A DNA stretch of 10,251 nt, from contig CAMBPP010000043.1 of assembly GCA_945869715.1 (NCBI GenBank), positions 1 through 10,251 of the forward strand, written 5' to 3'. The stretch comes from Bifidobacterium breve (GTDB lineage Bacteria > Actinomycetota > Acidimicrobiia > Acidimicrobiales > Ilumatobacteraceae). Position 1 is the first letter of the stretch; every line of letters begins with the position of its first letter. Below, piece by piece: positions 6,199 through 10,251 of this stretch. Under the pieces are notes generated by a model, which saw only the letters and a list, made by a program, of their open reading frames with translations, did not search any database and was not told the origin of the DNA. The position numbers and the translations under genes were made by a program.

Positions 6199-7139
6199 GC
6201 ACCGCTGCGCGTCAGCGTCGTGCTGGCGAACGCGTGCAAGGGCTACTTATTATGTTGCCGTGGCTTGCCGCGCGCAAACGTGTGTCAATTCATGAAATGG
6301 CAAGCACTTTTCAACTGAGCGTGGAAGAGCTCAGCCAAGATCTCACCCTTGCTGGGCTCTGTGGCACTCCGCCATATTCTCCACTTGAACTCATTGAAAT
6401 TTTCTTCGATGAAAATGAAGTGTGGGTAGAAATACCCAATGTGTTCAACAAGCCACTGCGCCTTTCTGTTGCCGAGGCTTTTGCATTGCGCGCTGTTGCC
6501 GATACTGCTCTTGCGTTGCCTGGTGCAGCTAACTCCGCCGCATTAGCTTCTGCCATTCGCAAACTCAATGAGCTCACCGCTATTGACGATGCACTCGTTA
6601 TTGAAAACCCTCACGATCCGCTACTCGCTGAACTTGCTCACTTTTGTGATACGAATGCCCGCGTTTCACTCGACTATTTTTCGCCCACCACCAATAAATC
6701 AACATCACGAAGCGTGGTGCCACGGCGTATATGGCTCAATGGCGAACATTGGTATCTCGATGCCATTGACCTTGGTATTAATGAGCCACGCGTTTTTCGT
6801 GTTGATCGCATTAGTGCATTGAAAGATTCTGGTGAAGTGGTAGATGCAGAAACTCTTCCAGCCCTTGCCGATGAACCTGGTTTTCATTGGGATGCGCACG
6901 CTGAACGCGTCACGCTTCATTTAGAGCCATCTGCGCATTGGGTGGCAGAACGTTACCCCGTGTACTCACAGCGCAAAATAGGCGATGCGGTACTGGAAGT
7001 AGTTCTGCCTGTTACGTCGGCGCCATGGCTAGGGCGATTGTTGGTACGGGCCGGAAATGCAGCTGTGGTGGTGAGCCCAGAAAAGTACGCAACCCTTGGT
7101 GCCGACACGGCTGCCAATATTTTGGCTCGCTACAACTAG
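6195..7139 (+). CDS. pafC: PafC-like WYL-domain transcriptional regulator
   Basis: A 314-residue second WYL regulator whose ATG overlaps the pafB stop in an ATGA arrangement, so the two are translationally coupled and probably form a heteromeric regulator. The N-terminal segment (about 10-85) is a divergent winged helix-turn-helix, ERVQGLLIMLPWLAARKRVS, as in PafC proteins. The WYL domain (about 150-215) has GEHWYLDAID at 183-192 and FRVDRI at 201-206. The C-terminal extension runs to about 310. Known family members act with PafB in the mycobacterial DNA-damage response. The stop codon lies within the same CTAG (7136-7139) that provides the stop of the opposing exonuclease gene. No separate promoter is seen. 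The functional assignment rests on the paired architecture rather than the neighbourhood. Confidence 0.8.
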   Translation: MSTAARQRRAGERVQGLLIMLPWLAARKRVSIHEMASTFQLSVEELSQDLTLAGLCGTPPYSPLELIEIFFDENEVWVEIPNVFNKPLRLSVAEAFALRAVADTALALPGAANSAALASAIRKLNELTAIDDALVIENPHDPLLAELAHFCDTNARVSLDYFSPTTNKSTSRSVVPRRIWLNGEHWYLDAIDLGINEPRVFRVDRISALKDSGEVVDAETLPALADEPGFHWDAHAERVTLHLEPSAHWVAERYPVYSQRKIGDAVLEVVLPVTSAPWLGRLLVRAGNAAVVVSPEKYATLGADTAANILARYN

Positions 7140-7732
7140 AGAGTTAGTTGGTACAGGTCGTTCACGGTGTGCACATCGTGTGACGCAATGAGAATTGAAA
7201 GCAGTTGCGCGGTAGCAGTTGCATCGCAGAGCGCATCGTGAGCATTGGTGAGGGGAATGTTGTATTTCTCGCACAGGGCCGTGAGGCGGTGTTGCTCGGC
7301 ACGCTTGGGGTCGAGAAGACGCGACATTTGTAATGTGCAGAGGTGCTGGTCGACTTCAATGTTGACGCTGTGTCGTTGTGACTCTGACTTGATGAAACCA
7401 AAGTCGAACTTGGCATTGTGTGCAACAAGAATGCGTTTTCTTGCGAGGCGACGCAGCTGACGCATTGCCCTTTTGGTGTGCAGGCCTTGGCGCAGTTGTT
7501 CATTGGTGATGCCGTGAATGTGGTGTGCTGGTGGGTGCTCGGACCCCCAGGGGAATGGCCCACCATTGCTGGGGCGCACGTATGTGCTGTAACTGCGCAG
7601 CACTTGACCTTTTGAGTTGGTAACAACTGCGCCGATTTGCAAAATGAGGTCGCTATCGGTTGCCAAACCAGTGGTCTCAACATCGACAACGAGGAACTCC
7701 GCCTTTTTGAGTGGCGGCATTTTGCGGGGCAT
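7136..7732 (-). CDS. DEDDh-family 3'-5' exonuclease (DnaQ-like)
   Basis: Predicted 3'-5' exonuclease of the DnaQ/RNase T superfamily, related to the epsilon proofreading subunit of DNA polymerase III. Counting from this start, the catalytic residues are Asp17 and Glu19 (DVETTGL, ExoI), Asp110 (HNAKFDFGF, ExoII), and His165 with Asp170 (HDALCDATATAQLL, ExoIII), making the DEDDh type. At 198 residues it is a stand-alone exonuclease domain with no polymerase or helicase fused. The start is uncertain: GTG 7741, ATG 7732 and ATG 7720 are in frame and none has a good Shine-Dalgarno. ATG 7732 is chosen because TACTGT (a -10-like word) lies just upstream. It follows the epoxide-hydrolase-like gene by 24 bases and is tail-to-tail with pafC, sharing its CTAG stop. 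Proofreading, repair or RNA trimming are all possible. Confidence 0.88.
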   Translation of the reverse strand: MPRKMPPLKKAEFLVVDVETTGLATDSDLILQIGAVVTNSKGQVLRSYSTYVRPSNGGPFPWGSEHPPAHHIHGITNEQLRQGLHTKRAMRQLRRLARKRILVAHNAKFDFGFIKSESQRHSVNIEVDQHLCTLQMSRLLDPKRAEQHRLTALCEKYNIPLTNAHDALCDATATAQLLSILIASHDVHTVNDLYQLTL

Positions 7733-7756
7733 GTGTTGCACAGTAGGGAAGGCGTG

Positions 7757-8137
7757 TTAGCCGGAAATTGCTTTTTGGAACATGGCCAAATCGAAGTAAT
7801 CGCGCCACAACGTAATTTTTCCATTGGCAATAGTGAAAATGCCCATGAGGGGAACTTCTACCCAACGATCGCCCATCTTGAAGCGGTCGGTGCGCTCATT
7901 CATGACGACGCCAGAAGTGGCATCGCCAGATGAGGTTTGATGATGAATGACCCAATCGATTTCACTGCAGCTAGCAATGAAGGGGGCAAGCGTTTCACGC
8001 ACACCTTCTGGGCCAAAAACTTTGCGCATCGGCACGTTGTCGTATTCGCACTTCTCGTCGATGAGAGCAAGGGCACCTTCAAGATCTTTCGACTCAATGA
8101 GTTGAATGAAGTGGCGTACAAGTTGATCTGGCGTCAT
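7757..8137 (-). CDS. Limonene-1,2-epoxide-hydrolase-like protein
   Basis: A 126-residue protein of the limonene-1,2-epoxide hydrolase (LEH) fold within the SnoaL/NTF2-like superfamily. LEH opens an epoxide to a diol through an Asp-Arg-Asp triad with Tyr and Asn positioning the water. All five positions appear conserved: Tyr32 and Asn34 (YDNVPM), Arg82 and Asp84 (ERTDRF), and Asp113 (WRDYFDL). That makes real epoxide hydrolase activity likely rather than a generic SnoaL protein. The substrate is unknown; mycobacterial relatives (EphG type) act on lipid or sterol-like epoxides. The start at 8137 is chosen because the open frame further upstream (to 8428) overlaps the whiB coding region and shows no family similarity. 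It lies 37 bases after whiB and 24 before the exonuclease, so the three are probably one transcript. Confidence 0.88.
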   Translation of the reverse strand: MTPDQLVRHFIQLIESKDLEGALALIDEKCEYDNVPMRKVFGPEGVRETLAPFIASCSEIDWVIHHQTSSGDATSGVVMNERTDRFKMGDRWVEVPLMGIFTIANGKITLWRDYFDLAMFQKAISG

Positions 8138-8174
8138 CTCGTTATTCTTGCCGATGAGCGCACTGCGCAACGTA

Positions 8175-8504
8175 TTACGCGCTGTGTGGCATACGGGCGC
8201 GAATGCCAATGGGCGCAGCAACAGTGAAACCAGCAAGATGCCTGTCTTCTTCGCTTTCACCGGCCCAGTAGCCGTATTCATGGTTGGTTCGTGCGTATTG
8301 CCGACACTGTGCAGTAACCGAGCACTGATCGCACAGCTGGCGGGCGCGAGCTTCACGGCGAGCTCGTGCTTGAGGGCGTTCGGCCTTCGGGGGGAAAAAG
8401 AGAGGGGTGCGGCCTTTGCACGCAGCAAGTTCGGTCCAATGCTCGGAATCTTTCACTACTACAGGAGCAGGAATGTGAATCATTTTCATTTCGGTGAGTG
8501 ACAT
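8175..8504 (-). CDS. WhiB-family [4Fe-4S] regulator
   Basis: A 109-residue WhiB-like protein, a family found in actinobacteria and their phages, which bind a [4Fe-4S] cluster and control transcription with the main sigma factor. The cluster ligands are Cys29, Cys58, Cys61 and Cys67 (AACKG; LCDQCSVTAQC). The segment YGYWAGESEEDR at 77-88 replaces the usual G[VI]WGG turn followed by an acidic helix. The loop between the first and second Cys is rich in Arg and Lys, and the tail is mildly basic. The start at 8504 is chosen for AGAAGG (8513-8518, minus strand) eight bases upstream; ATGs at 8540 and further up to 8603 are in frame but add no conserved sequence. Met6 and Met8 are further options. 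It is the first gene of a three-gene run. A perfect palindrome lies about 70 bases upstream. Which WhiB subfamily it belongs to was not resolved. Confidence 0.92.
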   Translation of the reverse strand: MSLTEMKMIHIPAPVVVKDSEHWTELAACKGRTPLFFPPKAERPQARARREARARQLCDQCSVTAQCRQYARTNHEYGYWAGESEEDRHLAGFTVAAPIGIRARMPHSA

Positions 8505-8573
8505 TGTGAGCGCCTTCTCTATGGGGTGACCGTGTTTCATCACACTATGAGGGCGCAGGGGGTTAATGCAAGT

Positions 8574-8587
8574 ATTTAGTACTAAAT
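8574..8587. promoter_or_regulatory. Perfect 14-bp palindrome upstream of whiB
   Basis: ATTTAGTACTAAAT is a perfect inverted repeat with no spacer, 70 bases upstream of the chosen whiB start and 40 upstream of the in-frame ATG at 8540. Its AT-rich character stands out from the surroundings and the site lies where a promoter is expected. Words such as TTGGCA (minus strand, just upstream) could be a -35 element, though no convincing -10 is seen. A dimeric regulator binding site (MarR, TetR or similar) fits the symmetry. The cognate regulator is unknown. Confidence 0.45.
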
Positions 8588-8602
8588 GTGCCAACAAGCA
8601 CA

Positions 8603-8644
8603 TTGGCCCCTATAAGAGCTCGGCAGCCAGGCTCATATGGCCAA
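8603..8644 (-). terminator. Imperfect hairpin between the DUF1566 gene and whiB
   Basis: TTGGCC (8603-8608) pairs with GGCCAA (8639-8644), and inside it GAGC (8616-8619) pairs with GCTC (8631-8634) with three further A/T pairs. Together they give about 13 base pairs with one mismatch and a 3-nt bulge around an 11-nt loop. It lies about 43 bases after the stop of the DUF1566 gene and upstream of whiB on the same strand. A terminator is plausible, but no T-run follows directly. It could also be whiB leader structure. Confidence 0.4.
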
Positions 8645-8686
8645 AGCATTCCTGGTCGGAAAACAAACAGTGAGGTCGACGAATAG

Positions 8687-10251
8687 TTAAAAAGCCCGTA
8701 CCGGACGCACGTAGCGTTCGGCGCTCTTGCCGATGTTCCACGGAGTCCCTTTGTTGAAACTCTGACTCCACGCGATCTGCTGGAAGTTCTCAGAAGAACT
8801 CCAATAGTAGTACTGGAAAGCGAAACCACCATTGACGGCTGTGCCAGTATAGAATTCTGCTGGGTTGCACTTAGTTGCAACGTTTTGAACAACATTTCTT
8901 GCCCACTGACAAAGCAAATTGAGCTCTGCCGTCGTGGGTAAATACCAGTCCTGCTTTTTACCGCCATCATATGCACGAGCCAACCCTGCAGCCGTTGTCG
9001 TGTCGTTGCCTTGGTTAACAATTGCTTGTGAGTTTTGATAGCCAAGACCTATTCCCGAGGCGTTGTTGTAGGCCGGATCATCGTTTGCAATTGTGAAGAT
9101 ATCAGACGACTGGTGCGCAGTGAGCGCCCACTTTTTCTTTGGATCAGCGGTACCACCATTCCATGTATTTGGGGCAACCTCAAGATATTTGCAGGTAGCG
9201 CCACACGGAGCAGCAGAGGGAAAACTAGAAGAGGCAACATAAAAAACCGTGCCGCCACCAGGACCCGTATCGCCGACCTTGCAGGTTCCGCCTGCAGCGC
9301 AAGTCGCAGCAAAAGCCCGTACCGGACGCACCATGTACCAGTTCATCTTGCCGGAGTAGCCCTGGTCCCCCGGGTTGAAGTACTGGAACCCCGCGGCCTC
9401 CGCGCTGAACTCAGACGAACTCCAATAGAGACCAGAAAAACCACCATTGGCGCCTGTTCCGGTATTGAGTTCTCCGCCCTTGCACGCAGTTGTAACGTCT
9501 TGAACAACATTTCTTGCCCACTGACAAAGCAAATTGAGCTCTGCCATTGTGGGTAAATACCAGTCTGACTGTAAACCACCAGCATATGCACGAGCCGCCC
9601 CTGCAGCCATTGCCGTGTTGTCGTTATTAATAATAATTGCTTGTGAGTTTTGATAGCCGAGACCGATTCCCGAGGGGTTCTTGAAGTCGTTCAAACCCTC
9701 GTTTGCAATTGAGGTGACATCAGACGATTCGTGCCCACTGACCGCCCACGTTTTCTGTGGATCAGCGGTGTCGCCAGACCACGTGTTAGGGGCAACCTCA
9801 AGATATTTGCATGTAGTGCCACACGGAGCAGCAGAGGTAAAGCTAGAAGAGGCAATGTAAAAAACTGTGCCACCACCAGGACCCGTATCGCCGACCTTGC
9901 AGGATCCGCCTTCTGCACAAGTCAAAGAGATTGCTGGCGTTGTTGTCTCGGGAACTGTTGCGATTGTCACCGGTGCTGACGGAATTGTTTGGATTGTCAC
10001 TGGTGTTGTTACAGGTGCTTCATCAGCAATAGTCGGGTTTGCCAACACGTTGTTGTCAGCCACGACCGGTCGTGAAGGAGTCGCAACCTCAGTTGACTCT
10101 AAAATAGGGGCCGGCTCAACAACACCAGGTGCCATCACCACAGACGCTTGCAGCACTGCAGGTGGTAGTGGTGACGTGGCGAACCACAGTTTTTTGCTTT
10201 TCACAACACCACACACCCACACCACAGATTTCTTTTTACGCACAACACCCG
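8687..10251 (-). CDS. Protein with two tandem DUF1566/Lcl-type modules, probably extracytoplasmic (5' end open)
   Basis: At least 518 residues counting from GTG 10243; the frame continues open to the window edge, so the real start may lie outside. Residues 41-108 are a Val/Pro/Thr-rich linker with a tandem ten-residue repeat (PVTIQTIPSA then PVTIATVPET, 81-100). Two modules follow, about 109-311 and 315-518. Each begins with CKVGDTGPGGGTVFY, carries WYLPTxAELNLLCQWARN and a YWSSSE segment, and ends in VRPVRAF, the pattern of DUF1566/Lcl_C domains. Each module has six cysteines at matching places (109, 115, 141, 145, 240, 254; 315, 321, 347, 351, 445, 459), consistent with disulfides outside the cytoplasm. 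No clean signal peptide is visible in the part present. Such domains occur in surface and adhesin-like proteins, but no specific function is known to me. It is separated from whiB by 182 bases. Confidence 0.8.
   Translation of the reverse strand, partial: GVVRKKKSVVWVCGVVKSKKLWFATSPLPPAVLQASVVMAPGVVEPAPILESTEVATPSRPVVADNNVLANPTIADEAPVTTPVTIQTIPSAPVTIATVPETTTPAISLTCAEGGSCKVGDTGPGGGTVFYIASSSFTSAAPCGTTCKYLEVAPNTWSGDTADPQKTWAVSGHESSDVTSIANEGLNDFKNPSGIGLGYQNSQAIIINNDNTAMAAGAARAYAGGLQSDWYLPTMAELNLLCQWARNVVQDVTTACKGGELNTGTGANGGFSGLYWSSSEFSAEAAGFQYFNPGDQGYSGKMNWYMVRPVRAFAATCAAGGTCKVGDTGPGGGTVFYVASSSFPSAAPCGATCKYLEVAPNTWNGGTADPKKKWALTAHQSSDIFTIANDDPAYNNASGIGLGYQNSQAIVNQGNDTTTAAGLARAYDGGKKQDWYLPTTAELNLLCQWARNVVQNVATKCNPAEFYTGTAVNGGFAFQYYYWSSSENFQQIAWSQSFNKGTPWNIGKSAERYVRPVRAF
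8690..9301 (-). repeat. Tandem module copy 2 (C-terminal) of the DUF1566 protein
   Basis: This stretch encodes residues 315-518 and is a diverged direct repeat of 9311-9919, offset by 615-621 bp. The longest exact match I found is 46 bp (8885-8930 against 9500-9545). Another shared 20-base stretch begins AAAGCCCGTACCGGACGCAC at 8691 and at 9312. Identity is highest in the module ends and the WYLPT region, and lowest in the segments before and after YWSSSE. Confidence 0.85.
9311..9919 (-). repeat. Tandem module copy 1 (N-terminal) of the DUF1566 protein
   Basis: This stretch encodes residues 109-311, the first of the two modules. It aligns with 8690-9301 along its whole length, with small in-frame length differences that shift the offset between 615 and 621 bp. 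All the indels keep the frame, so both copies look under selection as protein. Confidence 0.85.
9944..10003 (-). repeat. Two tandem 30-bp units in the linker of the DUF1566 protein
   Basis: These 60 bases encode PVTIQTIPSA followed by PVTIATVPET (residues 81-100). The units are imperfect at the DNA level. Short Pro/Thr/Val repeats of this kind are typical of extended wall- or membrane-spanning linkers. The number of units could vary between strains. Confidence 0.55.

Noticed and set aside
7637..8227. Plus-strand frames opposite the exonuclease, epoxide hydrolase and whiB genes
   Set aside because: They are shorter than the true genes and show no motifs, while the minus-strand frames carry full catalytic sets.
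8138..8428. Upstream extension of the epoxide-hydrolase-like reading frame by 97 codons
   Set aside because: It overlaps the whiB coding region in another frame, shows no family similarity and contains low-complexity shadow sequence. The family start aligns with the ATG at 8137.
8505..8603. Longer WhiB start with 33 extra residues
   Set aside because: The added residues show no WhiB similarity and would run through the palindrome at 8574-8587. AGAAGG lies at proper spacing before 8504.
8690..9919. Direct repeats as a CRISPR array or mobile element
   Set aside because: There are only two copies, each about 610 bp, both in frame within one gene with protein motifs. There are no spacers, terminal inverted repeats or transposase.

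Overview
The window looks like a piece of an actinobacterial chromosome with moderate GC content. The evidence is a WhiB-type iron-sulfur regulator (four cysteines in the C-x28-C-x2-C-x5-C pattern), a paired set of WYL-domain regulators arranged as PafB/PafC, and a stand-alone methylmalonyl-CoA-mutase-type B12-binding protein. The gene mix would suit an aquatic Acidimicrobiia-like lineage, but that placement is inference. No tRNA, rRNA, insertion sequence or CRISPR array was seen. Genes are tightly packed and no gene-free stretch exceeds 300 bases.

Layout. (1) 1-1657, plus strand: a possible 13-codon tail of an upstream gene, then complete glucose-6-phosphate isomerase (pgi). (2) 1656-1693: hairpin-forming repeats between convergent genes. 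(3) 1685-2500, minus strand: a short-chain dehydrogenase. (4) 2501-2599: a divergent intergenic region with a nested dyad that could be an operator. (5) 2600-4794, plus strand: a xylose-isomerase-like TIM-barrel enzyme and a bacterial class I cytochrome P450. (6) 4832-7139, plus strand: a stand-alone B12-binding domain protein, then PafB-like and PafC-like WYL regulators, spaced as one operon. (7) 7136-8504, minus strand: a compact run transcribed in the order WhiB regulator, limonene-epoxide-hydrolase-like enzyme, DEDDh exonuclease. (8) 8505-8686: an intergenic region with a hairpin and a perfect 14-bp palindrome upstream of whiB. (9) 8687-10251, minus strand: a secreted-looking protein built from two recently duplicated DUF1566/Lcl-type modules, open at the window edge.

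How the genes may work together. pgi is central glycolysis and probably unrelated to the rest. The divergent SDR and TIM-barrel/P450 genes look like a small-molecule oxidation module: hydroxylation or epoxidation by the P450, alcohol oxidation by the SDR, isomerisation or epimerisation by the TIM barrel. The substrate cannot be read from the sequence. The epoxide hydrolase in the whiB run could extend this chemistry, but that link rests only on proximity. PafB/PafC homologues control DNA-damage responses in mycobacteria. Here they converge on a DNA-type 3'-5' exonuclease controlled with a WhiB protein, so the right half of the window has a stress and redox flavour.

The least explained parts are the duplicated DUF1566 protein, the two candidate operators (2552-2576 and 8574-8587), the mutually exclusive hairpins just before the B12-binding gene, and the whiB/epoxide-hydrolase/exonuclease grouping. 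No clearly new multi-gene system could be demonstrated from the sequence alone.
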